Shown here piece by piece: positions 37,676 through 45,004 of a stretch of 64,000 bases of DNA. The stretch spans positions 7,936,001-8,000,000 of the forward strand of contig NZ_JAUSZI010000002.1 in NCBI RefSeq assembly GCF_030817415.1. Reading direction: 5' to 3'. The translations under genes and the position numbers were made by a program. This DNA is from Streptomyces umbrinus (lineage in GTDB: Bacteria; Actinomycetota; Actinomycetes; Streptomycetales; Streptomycetaceae). The notes below the pieces were generated by a model, which saw nothing but the letters and a program-made list of their open reading frames with translations, was not told the DNA's origin and made no database searches. Every line of letters begins with the position of its first letter. Position 1 is the stretch's first letter.

Positions 37676-38589
37676 CGGCGCTCGTCGACGAGCATCCCCG
37701 CCTGGGAGTCGAGTGCGTACTTCGGGAACTCCACATCCCCTCCTCCACCTACTACCGCTGGCGCCGCGCAGAGAAGGAGCCCTGCGAACGGCGGCGTCGC
37801 GACGTCGAGCTGACCGAGCGGATCAAGGAGATCCACGCCGACTCCACCGGCGTCTACGGCTCTCCGCGCGTGCACGCCGTGCTGAAACGCGAGGGCACCC
37901 CGGTGGGCCGCAAACGGGTCGAGCGCCTGATGCGTGAGACCGACCTCGCGGGTGTGAGCCCGCGACGGAAGGGCTTCACGCGCCGGGACCCGAAGGCCAC
38001 CCTGGCCCCGGACCTGGTCAACAGAGACTTCACCGCACCGGCGCCGAACCGGTTGTGGGTCACCGACCTCACGATGATCTCCACCGGCGAGGGGCCGTTG
38101 TGGCTGTCCGCGATCCGCGACGCGTTCTCCCGCCGGGTCGTCGCCTGGGAGACCTCCGCCCGCGCGGACGCCGACCTGGTCCTGACCACGCTGGAGTACG
38201 CGCTCGCGTCCCGCGAGGTCGAGCCGGGCAAGCTCATTCACCACGCCGACCACGGCTGTCAATATACGTCCATCAAGCTCACAACTCGGCTCATGCGGGC
38301 GGGAGTTGAGGCGTCCATGGGTTCGGTCGGGGACTCGTACGACAACGCGCTCGCGGAGAACCTCTGGATGCTCATCAAAACCGAGGGCCTCCGCGGCCGC
38401 ACCTTCACCACGAGGGCCGAGGTGAATCTCGCGCTCTTCGAGTACGTCGACGGCTTCTATAACTCCCGCCGCATCCAGGAACGGCTCGGCTTCCTCAGCC
38501 CGATCGAGTTCGAGGAGAAGTACTACGCCGAGCAGGCGACGGCCGAACCAACGAATCTGAACACCCGTCACCCCCTGCTGACGAGCTGA
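37672..38589 (+). CDS. IS3 transposase OrfB (DDE integrase)
   Basis: 305 residues: HTH_21-type STGVYGSPRVHAVLKREG, then the DDE core with RLWVTDLTMISTGEGPLWL (Asp), HHADHGCQYTS (Asp) and SVGDSYDNALAENLWMLIKT (Glu), and the IS3 C-terminal FYNSRRIQERLGFLSPIEFE. All three catalytic residues are present. Confidence 0.94.
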   Translation: MTALVDEHPRLGVECVLRELHIPSSTYYRWRRAEKEPCERRRRDVELTERIKEIHADSTGVYGSPRVHAVLKREGTPVGRKRVERLMRETDLAGVSPRRKGFTRRDPKATLAPDLVNRDFTAPAPNRLWVTDLTMISTGEGPLWLSAIRDAFSRRVVAWETSARADADLVLTTLEYALASREVEPGKLIHHADHGCQYTSIKLTTRLMRAGVEASMGSVGDSYDNALAENLWMLIKTEGLRGRTFTTRAEVNLALFEYVDGFYNSRRIQERLGFLSPIEFEEKYYAEQATAEPTNLNTRHPLLTS

Positions 38590-38620
38590 TCAGCGGCTCC
38601 CGCATGACGGGGGAACCTCA

Positions 38621-39107
38621 CACAGTCAACCGCTCCAGCACCGGGTGCACCACTGCTTCGCCGTCTGGGCCGAAGGCGTCCGACTGTCTGCTCGGGAACG
38701 CCACCTACGCACAGGCGTGTTCACGGCAATGAAGCGCGGGCTTGTAACTTGATCGTCAAGTGAGCCTGCTGGATCGCGAAGCCGGCAAGCCGACGAAGGT
38801 GTCGGCTGTGCACACTGGCAGTCCATTCCCCAGGACCGACGCTCCTGATCACTGTGCCTTGGGCCGGGTGGAACCACAGGCCTGGAGGAGTGCATCGCCA
38901 CGGTCGTTCATGATCGCAACTTGGCCTGCCGTATCGCGGCGGGCTACCTCCTCTTGCGCGGAGAGGACCCCTGCCTCGCCGGGAAATAGACACCCCAGGC
39001 GGTGCACCTCCGCTCACGCGGAGAGCATTCCAACAGCCCTCTGGACTATGAATAGCGCCATGCTGCTGGTGGGGGATCTGTGAGACTGCTGTGCGCTCCT
39101 GGTCGGG
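38621..39107. other. Degenerate stretch between IS3 and DUF190, with CRISPR-like pair
   Basis: No convincing gene. A piece near 38640-38740 translates to AVWAEGVRLSARERHLRTGV, which looks protein-like but is short and cut by the IS. Two CRISPR-repeat-like palindromic units are at 38941 and 39001. Confidence 0.4.
38941..39028. CRISPR. Possible relic of a type I-E CRISPR array (two repeats, one spacer)
   Basis: 38941-38968 and 39001-39028 match at about 20 of 28 positions, spaced 60 nt apart with a 32-nt spacer. Both centre on ACCTCC...CGCGGAGAG; the second has a perfect 6-bp stem (CTCCGC/GCGGAG). Size, spacing and composition fit actinobacterial I-E repeats in reverse. No third unit is found, so this is only a candidate. 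Confidence 0.35.
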
Positions 39108-39437
39108 CTATTCGCAGGAACGGAAGACCTCGACGTCATCGAGGACGACTACGCATTGAGCGATGAGAGCCTCTTCCCTCGACAGGAAATCGTGGATGCG
39201 GTCGGATGCGTCAATGACGGTGATCATGATCGGCAGGCCGTCGGCGAAAGACTCCAGGCGGTCGGTGTGCAAGGTCGAGCCTCTACCGAACCCTTCGGTG
39301 CCGCGCGATGCGGTGGCGCCAGCCAACCCAAGTGCCAGAGCGCGCTCAAGTATCTCTCGGTGCAGCAGCCGTCCGTTCCAGACGCTGCCCTCGGAGAGGA
39401 ACACGGTGGCCCGGACCGCATGGCCGCTCAGCGTCAT
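39108..39437 (-). CDS. DUF190 (PII-like) protein, copy 2
   Basis: 109 residues; ATVFLSEGSVWNGRLLHREI, GLAGATASRGTEGFGRGSTL and LPIMITVIDASDRIHDFL are the DUF190 marks. It follows flK on the same strand by 26 nt, so both are probably cotranscribed. Function of the family is unproven; the link to fluoride comes from its frequent neighbourhood with crcB. The RGTEGFGRG loop is the best preserved of the three copies. Confidence 0.85.
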   Translation of the reverse strand: MTLSGHAVRATVFLSEGSVWNGRLLHREILERALALGLAGATASRGTEGFGRGSTLHTDRLESFADGLPIMITVIDASDRIHDFLSREEALIAQCVVVLDDVEVFRSCE

Positions 39438-39463
39438 CTGATGCTCCAGGGGTGAGCAGTGGT

Positions 39464-39913
39464 TCAGTTGACCGGATCGGTGCTGGCTTCGGCAAACGAC
39501 TGCCGCAGCTTCTTCTCAACGCCTGCGTTGAACCGCTGGAGATCGATCAATGAACGCTCGTGCGTCCCGGCGCCGATCTCGTGAACGCCGTCGTGAGCTG
39601 TCACTTGCCACTTGGTCCGACGGCCCTCCGACGCCAGGAGCTCGACAGCCACCGACACGGTGAGGCCGGGTGGGGTCGCGGCTGAATGTGTCACACAGAT
39701 CGAGGTTCCGACGCTGCCCTCGCCTTCGCCCAGGTATGGCTGCATGGCGCGGACGCACGCCCACTCCATCAAGCCCACCATGAAGCCCGTCGCAAAGACC
39801 TCGGGAAAGGTGGAGAACTCCGGCGACTCCTGATAGATGTGGCGAACAGTCTTGTCCGGTGGCACCTGGTAGTGATGAGTGAACGTGTCGCCGATCAGCA
39901 GACCGTCCTTCAT
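39464..39913 (-). CDS. flK: fluoroacetyl-CoA thioesterase FlK
   Basis: 149 residues of the hot-dog fold. Numbering coincides with S. cattleya FlK: Phe33 and Phe36 of the hydrophobic lid (SPEFSTFPEVF), Thr42 (ATGFMVG), Glu50 (GLMEWACVRA), Gly69 and His76 (CVTHSAATPPG). FlK hydrolyses fluoroacetyl-CoA and spares acetyl-CoA, preventing lethal entry of fluoroacetate into the TCA cycle; this is the self-resistance gene. ATG 39913 has GGGAGGGAAG upstream. Separated from the core fl genes by two IS elements but clearly part of the locus. Confidence 0.96.
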   Translation of the reverse strand: MKDGLLIGDTFTHHYQVPPDKTVRHIYQESPEFSTFPEVFATGFMVGLMEWACVRAMQPYLGEGEGSVGTSICVTHSAATPPGLTVSVAVELLASEGRRTKWQVTAHDGVHEIGAGTHERSLIDLQRFNAGVEKKLRQSFAEASTDPVN

Positions 39914-40267
39914 TGCTTCCCTCCCTGGGAGCTAGGTTCTTAGTCGAGTCCTAGGGAATCGCAGAGCACGAAGCATGTCGACCGTGACAAGCCGGGCAGG
40001 CGTACTTTTCACCGACACATCCGGACAACGTTCGTTCACCCCGACGACGCAACGTGCGAGTGAGGGCCCCTATTTACGCCCGCCCAAGTGTTAGGTCCGG
40101 CGTGAGTCAGGGCTGCAACGATCACCAGTGAGAGTGAAACGCGGTTCATGCCGACGGGCAATGGGCTTCGTCCTCGTTGTCGTACAACTCTCAGGGATCC
40201 CTGTTCGCCGGCACCGGGAAGCCCGTGGAGCTGGAGTTTCAATGGGTCAGACAATGCGTTGATCAAC
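39914..40267. other. Non-coding stretch between flK and crcB
   Basis: 354 nt with no frame I would call. It must hold the flK promoter at its left end. No fluoride-riboswitch consensus was recognised. Confidence 0.4.
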
Positions 40268-40642
40268 TCAGGACCAGAGTGCTTCAGCCAACGCGCTCCC
40301 GATGAATACCGCGCCTAGACCAGCGACCAGGGTGACGGCGATGTTGGCGGTGGCGAAAAACTTGGCACCGGTTTCGGCCAGTCGCAGGGTTTCGTAGGAG
40401 AAGGTTGAGTAAGTAGTCAGTGCTCCGCAGAGACCGGTACCGATCAGTAACTGCACCGATTGAGATGCGGCACCGTAGGTGACCGCGCCCGTGAGCGTTC
40501 CGAGGATGAAGCAGCCGACGATGTTGACGGTGAAGGTGCCCCAGGGGAAGACGATGTCGTGCCGGGCCTGGATGGCCCGGTCGGTCAGGTAGCGCAAAGG
40601 CGCTCCGACCGCGGCGCCCACGATGACGAGCAGCCAGTTCAC
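40268..40642 (-). CDS. crcB: fluoride channel subunit CrcB/Fluc, copy 2
   Basis: 124 residues, four membrane segments. VGAAVGAPLRYLTDRAIQAR, then FPWGTFTVNIVGCFILGTLT and IGTGLCGALTTYSTFSYETL are the Fluc marks, including the Asn of the pore and the STFSYE phenylalanine/threonine track. CrcB exports fluoride passively as a dual-topology dimer. GTG 40642 overlaps the DUF190 stop (GTGA). Last gene of crcB-DUF190-crcB. Confidence 0.94.
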   Translation of the reverse strand: MNWLLVIVGAAVGAPLRYLTDRAIQARHDIVFPWGTFTVNIVGCFILGTLTGAVTYGAASQSVQLLIGTGLCGALTTYSTFSYETLRLAETGAKFFATANIAVTLVAGLGAVFIGSALAEALWS

Positions 40643-40953
40643 CGATTGTCCTTTGCGTCGCAACCAACGTAGCGGATCACTTCGCAGTCATCGAGGGCGG
40701 CGGCCTCCTTGACGCTGTAGCGACCTCGGCCGTCGCTGACGACGATGGCAACCGGCAGCCCCTCGCTCAGCGGCAGCGGGCATACGGTGCGGACGTGTGA
40801 GGGGGATCCGAAGCCTGTGACGCAGGGAAAGGGATTGGCATCGGCCAGACCCGCCTCATACGTGCTGGTCACGATCTCGATGTGAAGGAGCCGGTGGCGG
40901 AACGCGTCAAGCTCCCCGACGAAGATTGCTACCTGCAAAGCGTTGTCGTGCAT
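40639..40953 (-). CDS. DUF190 (PII-like) protein, copy 3
   Basis: 104 residues. VAIFVGELDAFRHRLLHIEI, GLADANPFPCVTGFGSPSHV and LPVAIVVSDGRGRYSVKE follow the DUF190 pattern but with a changed loop (TGFGSPSHV where others read GFGRG). It lies between two crcB genes, 5 nt after the first and overlapping the second, so all three are coupled. A PII-like sensor between two channel subunits suggests control of fluoride efflux; this is inference. Confidence 0.83.
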   Translation of the reverse strand: MHDNALQVAIFVGELDAFRHRLLHIEIVTSTYEAGLADANPFPCVTGFGSPSHVRTVCPLPLSEGLPVAIVVSDGRGRYSVKEAAALDDCEVIRYVGCDAKDNR

Positions 40954-40958
40954 CCGTG

Positions 40959-41441
40959 TCACCTCTGCCTCCAGGAGACCAGTCGGCGCGTGGCGGCGGC
41001 CGCGCACCAGACCGCGACAAAGGCCGCCAGAACCGTGGCCGCGAGGTAGGCCAGCCCAATGGGGGACTGGCCGTCCTGGACGAGACGCTGAATGTCCACG
41101 GCGTAGGTGGAAAAGGTCGTGAAGCCGCCAAGCACGCCAGTGCCGAAAAAGGGTCTCACTAGCCAGTGGGGGCTCCACGCGTCGTTGATGATCACCAAGA
41201 AGGCGCCGATGACAGCGCAACCGGTCGCGTTCACTGCGAAAGTCGTCCAGGGAAATGTGTCCTGTGCGGTGGGCCAGGCGAGCGAGGCCCCGTAGCGGGC
41301 AGCTGAACCCAAGGCGCCGCCGACGGCGACCGCTGTAGTCACGGCGATCCGTCTGCGGGCCCGTTCGCGCCGTTGGGAAGTCACCGACAGGAAAAAGCCG
41401 GAATCGGTGGGCGCGGTCATCTGATCACGAGAACTGGTCAT
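40959..41441 (-). CDS. crcB: fluoride channel subunit CrcB/Fluc, copy 1
   Basis: 160 residues with an N-terminal extension of about 30 and four membrane segments. [40 protein letters not shown] and [20 protein letters not shown] contain the conserved Asn and the FTTFSTY pore motif. The two crcB proteins differ strongly, which fits a heterodimeric Fluc pair. The start is ATG 41441 (AGGAAG upstream); ATG 41420 is possible. First gene of the operon. Confidence 0.94.
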   Translation of the reverse strand: MTSSRDQMTAPTDSGFFLSVTSQRRERARRRIAVTTAVAVGGALGSAARYGASLAWPTAQDTFPWTTFAVNATGCAVIGAFLVIINDAWSPHWLVRPFFGTGVLGGFTTFSTYAVDIQRLVQDGQSPIGLAYLAATVLAAFVAVWCAAAATRRLVSWRQR

Positions 41442-41941
41442 CGACGTGGGCTTCCTACTCGTGCAGCGCCCAGGCATGCGGGCACGTCTTCATCACAAGT
41501 AGGGACCGTTGGTGGCGCCAGTGCCGCGGTTCGGGTGCGGCGAGCCCCACCGCCGCGCGACCGCCCAAAGGAGAGAGCAGTTGCTAAGGCCAGCTTAGCG
41601 GAGAACCAGGCTGGTACCTGAAGGGGGAGTCCTCATCCGGAGCTGGGCCTCCTCGGGCAGGGTATCGGAGTGGAGAGTCAGCGGGATCAGGAATGGGGCT
41701 CGTGTGTTGGACGGGAATTCGCCGCTGGCGGGTCGCGTCCCTTTGGTGAGCTGGAGCGACGATCAGGTGGTGGCTGCCGGCACGCTGCAAGCTCCGCCCG
41801 TTTCAGCGCGCGATGGTGGGCACTGGTGCACGTGCGCGAACACACGATGCTGGCGAAGATTGTTGCCGGGTTCCGGTCAGCGAGTCCACGCCCATGCCTA
41901 CACCAGTGCGGTCATCCACCTGCTCCCACCAAAACCGCGGG
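41442..41941. other. crcB upstream region and gene-free sequence
   Basis: 500 nt. An exact inverted repeat GCTAAG/CTTAGC (41583-41599, five-base loop) stands 142 nt before crcB and may be an operator. Beyond 41700 an open plus frame starts MLDGNSPLAGRVPL but matches nothing I know. Confidence 0.4.
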
Positions 41942-42060
41942 TTGAGGTTCCCCCGGCGTGCGGGAGGTGTTGATCGGCTGGTCAGGGCGGGTTGACGGGG
42001 TTTCAGGTTCGTTCGTTCGGCCGTTGCCAGGTCGGCGTAGTGCTTCTCCTCGAACTCGAT
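41942..42060 (-). pseudogene. 3' remnant of a second IS3-type element
   Basis: TGAGGTTCCCCCG reappears at 41944 and, read on the minus strand, is preceded by the end of an OrfB (PIEFEEKHYADLATAE) nearly identical to the C-terminus of the intact IS3 copy at 37298. Everything upstream of that is deleted. Homologous recombination with the intact copy could excise or invert 38.6-42 kb. Confidence 0.8.
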
Positions 42061-42986
42061 CGGTGTGGGTGTGGCCGAGGACCGAGAGCTTGCAGGGGCA
42101 GGGGCGGGCTCTCCGTCGACATTGCTCCTGACGGTGCGTCCGGCTCTCGGCAGGGCGCGGGCCTGTGCCACGACCTTCCGGTCCCGGATCTTGCTGCCCG
42201 GGGTGCCGTAGTACGCGAGTACGCGCTGCCGTCGAAGAGACGGCTCAGGGCGCGGCCGGGGAGGTCGGCGGGCCGTCGACGACCTGCGTCACGGCGGCGG
42301 GCCACGGCGGCCGCTCTGCCCCGCACGGCTTCGGCAGGGGCGGCCGGTCAGGTGGGGCAGGTCTCTCGGCCCTACGCGCTGGACCTTCCGGCTTCGCCGA
42401 CGACGGTGAGGCCAGCCTGGCTGTCTGTTCAGCACCACGCGCAAGCGCCGACGACGGTGTGGTCCGCCCGGCTTTCCACCACCATGAGCAGGTGCCGATG
42501 GCGGTGTGGTCCGCCCGGCCGTCCACCACCATGCGCAGGCGCCGCCCCGCTTCAACTGTTGGCCGCCGACTTCCGTCGAACGGCTCGGTCCGTTGCTCGC
42601 GAGCTGCGTGCGGGCCGGTGCGGTGCGGCCGGGGCGATCCGCCGACGGCGGGCCTTTGCGCGGGTCCCCACCCGGTGGGTCCGGAGCTGACGGCTCACGT
42701 CCGCCGGGCCGTGCAGTCCGCGGCGTGCTGTCGCTGGGATCGTCGCGGCGAGCGGGGATCGGTTGAGCGCCTTCGCGGGGGCGTCCGCGGCGACTCGGCC
42801 TGCATCGCTGTCGGTATGCCGTACGCCGCATGCCGGCCCAGAGGGTCGGCGTGGGCCTGGTCATCGGGATGTGGTCGGAGCGTTCAGGGGTGGGCCTTTT
42901 CGAAAAGGCTGGTTCATTACATCCCGAGTGGCTCAAGGATTGGGTCGGATTCGCTCAGGAGCTCAGGAGCTCAGGAGCTCAGCAGC
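42061..42986. other. Gene-free GC-rich stretch with tandem repeats
   Basis: About 0.9 kb. Long overlapping frames exist on both strands but none has family marks. It contains the approximate tandem repeat at 42396-42543. Confidence 0.5.
42396..42543. repeat. Three approximate tandem repeats of about 50 bp
   Basis: Units begin GCCGACGACGGTG at 42396 and 42447 and GCCGATGGCGGTG at 42494; units two and three share GTGTGGTCCGCCCGG and TCCACCACCATG. Unit lengths are 51 and 47. No function assigned. Confidence 0.65.
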
Positions 42987-43001
42987 TCAGCAGCTCAGGA
43001 T
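42956..43001. repeat. Octamer tandem repeat across the SHOCT gene stop
   Basis: CAGGAGCT x3 then CAGCAGCT x2 and a partial unit. The stop codon of the minus-strand SHOCT gene (42987-42989) lies inside the array. Confidence 0.85.
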
Positions 43002-43271
43002 CCTGCTCTTCTGGTCCTCGAATTCGGTTTCGGTGAGGACGTCCTGGTCCTTGAGTTCTCCGAGCTGTTTCAGCTGGTCGGTTCTGCCGGTCATGTCGAC
43101 GTGCGGCTGGGCGGGCGGGGGTGCGGAGGGTTCCGCGGGCTGTCGCGGGGCCTCCGGCGATCCCTGCTCGGACCATCTCCCCTGCTGGCAGCGGGACACG
43201 CGGTTCGACACGGCGGTCGCCGTACCGGCCATCACGGCTGTGCGGGCGACCCCGCGGAGGAGACCTGGCAC
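42987..43271 (-). CDS. small SHOCT-domain protein
   Basis: 94 residues from GTG 43271 (GAAAGGA upstream). A short hydrophobic N-terminus (VPGLLRGVARTAVMAGTATA), a Pro/Gln-rich middle and a C-terminal SHOCT motif (LKQLGELKDQDVLTETEFED). SHOCT is a short helical oligomerisation-type domain usually found at protein ends; the role of such proteins is unclear. The last residues and the stop are encoded in an 8-bp tandem repeat, so slippage would change the C-terminus. Confidence 0.8.
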   Translation of the reverse strand: MPGLLRGVARTAVMAGTATAVSNRVSRCQQGRWSEQGSPEAPRQPAEPSAPPPAQPHVDMTGRTDQLKQLGELKDQDVLTETEFEDQKSRILSC

Positions 43272-43512
43272 GGCGGTTTCCTTTCTCGCGGAAGACGTGC
43301 GTGAAAAACGCCTCTCAGGCCGGCACGCACATATCGGCGCACAGCGCATCCTTCCATTGGATCACTGTTTGAATTGCCTCGCATCCCGGCCTCGACGCCG
43401 CCTTGCGTATATATCTGCGTTGTGCCGTCCTGTGCTGCACGTGTCAAACTGATATGTGCGTCACGGCCCCGGCCGCACCACAGTGGCGAGGCCCATGTGG
43501 GAGGAGCTCGAT

Positions 43513-43947
43513 ATGACCACAACCGGAATGCACCACGGGCACGGAACCAGAAGCGGCAGCGAAGGGGCGTGGGTGACGGGCTGGACCGGATTCGCCGGCG
43601 TCATGATGATCTTCGGCGGAGTGATGGCGATATTCCAGGGAATTGCCGCTATCGCCAAGGACGATGTCTTCGTGGTCACCAGCGACTACGCGTACAACTT
43701 CAACCTGACGAGTTGGGGCTGGATCCACCTCGCACTCGGCGTTCTCGTGGTCCTCGCGGGCGCCGCTCTGTTCCGCGGTGCAATGTGGGCACGAGTCACG
43801 GGTATCGCCCTCGCCGGCCTGTCGATGATCGCCAACTTCATGTGGCTGCCGTACCAGCCCGTCTGGGCCGTCGTCCTGATCGCCGTCGACGCCTTCGTCA
43901 TCTGGGCGCTGTGTGTCGGAAGGGGCCGGGAGGCTCGCACCGAATAG
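43513..43947 (+). CDS. DUF7144-type four-helix membrane protein
   Basis: 144 residues. After a hydrophilic His-rich start (MTTTGMHHGHGTRSG) come four membrane helices: GWTGFAGVMMIFGGVMAIFQ, WGWIHLALGVLVVLAGAALF, ARVTGIALAGLSMIANFMWL and VVLIAVDAFVIWALCV. The pattern matches the actinobacterial DUF7144 family, function unknown. ATG 43513 follows GGGAGGAG. Confidence 0.85.
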   Translation: MTTTGMHHGHGTRSGSEGAWVTGWTGFAGVMMIFGGVMAIFQGIAAIAKDDVFVVTSDYAYNFNLTSWGWIHLALGVLVVLAGAALFRGAMWARVTGIALAGLSMIANFMWLPYQPVWAVVLIAVDAFVIWALCVGRGREARTE

Positions 43948-44119
43948 CGACCGAGTCGTTCCGAGTGGCCCGGCGGTCGCGTACTGCGCCGTTCGGCGCG
44001 GGACAGCCCCCCGAGTGGCTGACGCGGGACGTGCCGCCGGGCCGTACAGGTTCCCCCTTGTGTTTCGTGTTGTCGGCGGATTCCTCGATGTCCGCTTCGG
44101 CACTCACAGGGAGACACGA

Positions 44120-44959
44120 GTGGAAACCAGCGGCAGTGACGGTCGCCAGCCCCTTGCCCACCCGCTCCTCAAAGGCCAGAAGGCACTGGTGACGGGCGCG
44201 AATTCCGGCATCGGCAAAGCCACGGCGATCGGCCTGGGGCGAGCGGGTGCCGATGTGGTGGTGAACTACGTGGCCGGGCGGGACGCCGCCGAGGACGTGG
44301 TGCGCGAGATCGAGAGTTTCGGCGTCCGCGCCTACGCGCATGAGGCGGACGTGTCGCAGGAGAAACAGGTAAGCGACATGGTGGACCGCATGGTCCAGAA
44401 ATTCGGGACCATCGACGTCATGGTGGCGAATGCGGGACTCCAACGTGATGCCCCCCTCACCGATATGACCATGGCCCAGTGGCAAAAGGTGCTGGACGTC
44501 AATCTGACCGGACAGTTCCTGTGCGCCCGTGAGGCGGCCAAGGAATTCATGCGCCGGGGCGTCGTCCCGGAGGTCTCACGCTCCGTCGGGAAAATCATCT
44601 GCATGAGTTCGGTCCACCAGATCATTCCCTGGGCCGGGCACGTGAACTACGCGTCGTCCAAGGGCGGCGTACAGATGCTGATGGCGACCCTCGCGCAGGA
44701 GCTCGCGCCGCACAGGATCCGGGTGAACGCGGTCGCCCCGGGGGCGATCCGCACGCCCATCAACCGCAGTGCCTGGGACACCCCCGAGGCCGAGGCCGAT
44801 CTTCTCCGGCTCGTGCCCTACGACCGCGTCGGCGACCCGGACGACATCGCGAACGTGGTGGCCGCTCTGGCCTCCGACCTCTTCGACTACGTGGTGGGGA
44901 CCACGCTCTACGTCGACGGCGGCATGACGCTGTTCCCCGGGTTCGCCACGGGCGGCTGA
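44120..44959 (+). CDS. SDR-family oxidoreductase, glucose-1-dehydrogenase-like
   Basis: 279 residues of the classical SDR fold. NAD(P) loop ALVTGANSGIGKATAIGLG, NAG motif VMVANAGLQRD, catalytic Ser-Tyr-Lys (CMSSVHQIIPW, HVNYASSKGGVQML) and VNAVAPGAIRTPINR. The N-terminal extension GDGRQPLAHPLLKGQKAL-like region and ending resemble glucose-1-dehydrogenases, but SDR substrates cannot be read from sequence. The start GTG 44120 has AGGGAG nearby. It stands 45 nt before cydA. Confidence 0.85.
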   Translation: METSGSDGRQPLAHPLLKGQKALVTGANSGIGKATAIGLGRAGADVVVNYVAGRDAAEDVVREIESFGVRAYAHEADVSQEKQVSDMVDRMVQKFGTIDVMVANAGLQRDAPLTDMTMAQWQKVLDVNLTGQFLCAREAAKEFMRRGVVPEVSRSVGKIICMSSVHQIIPWAGHVNYASSKGGVQMLMATLAQELAPHRIRVNAVAPGAIRTPINRSAWDTPEAEADLLRLVPYDRVGDPDDIANVVAALASDLFDYVVGTTLYVDGGMTLFPGFATGG

Positions 44960-45004
44960 GACGTACTGCCCGCCAGCCAGCCGGTACGAGCCACCGAGGA
45001 CCAT

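Larger units (their letters stand above)
37298..38620 (+). mobile_element. IS3-family insertion sequence, complete
   Basis: 1323 bp with terminal repeats TGAGGTTCCCCCG at 37298 and its complement ending at 38620, the match extending with ATGCGG. The flanks are CAC on both sides (37295-37297 and 38621-38623), a 3-bp target duplication. Both orfs are intact, so insertion is recent. Confidence 0.9.

Noticed and set aside
39464..41600. Fluoride (crcB-motif) riboswitch upstream of crcB or flK
   Set aside because: I looked for the GGNGATG...CGCC pseudoknot pattern on both strands near these genes and near flA and found none. A covariance search would be decisive.
41704..41973. 89-residue plus-strand frame before the IS3 remnant
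   Set aside because: No family resemblance, no ribosome site, and its end runs into the IS remnant.
42165..43304. 379-residue plus-strand frame
   Set aside because: Composition is Arg/Ala/Gly-rich, no family resemblance, and it runs antisense over the SHOCT gene, which has a ribosome site and a real motif.
44120..44959. SDR as the missing fluoroacetaldehyde dehydrogenase
   Set aside because: It is a classical SDR with Tyr-Lys catalysis, not an aldehyde dehydrogenase fold, and lies beside cyd genes.
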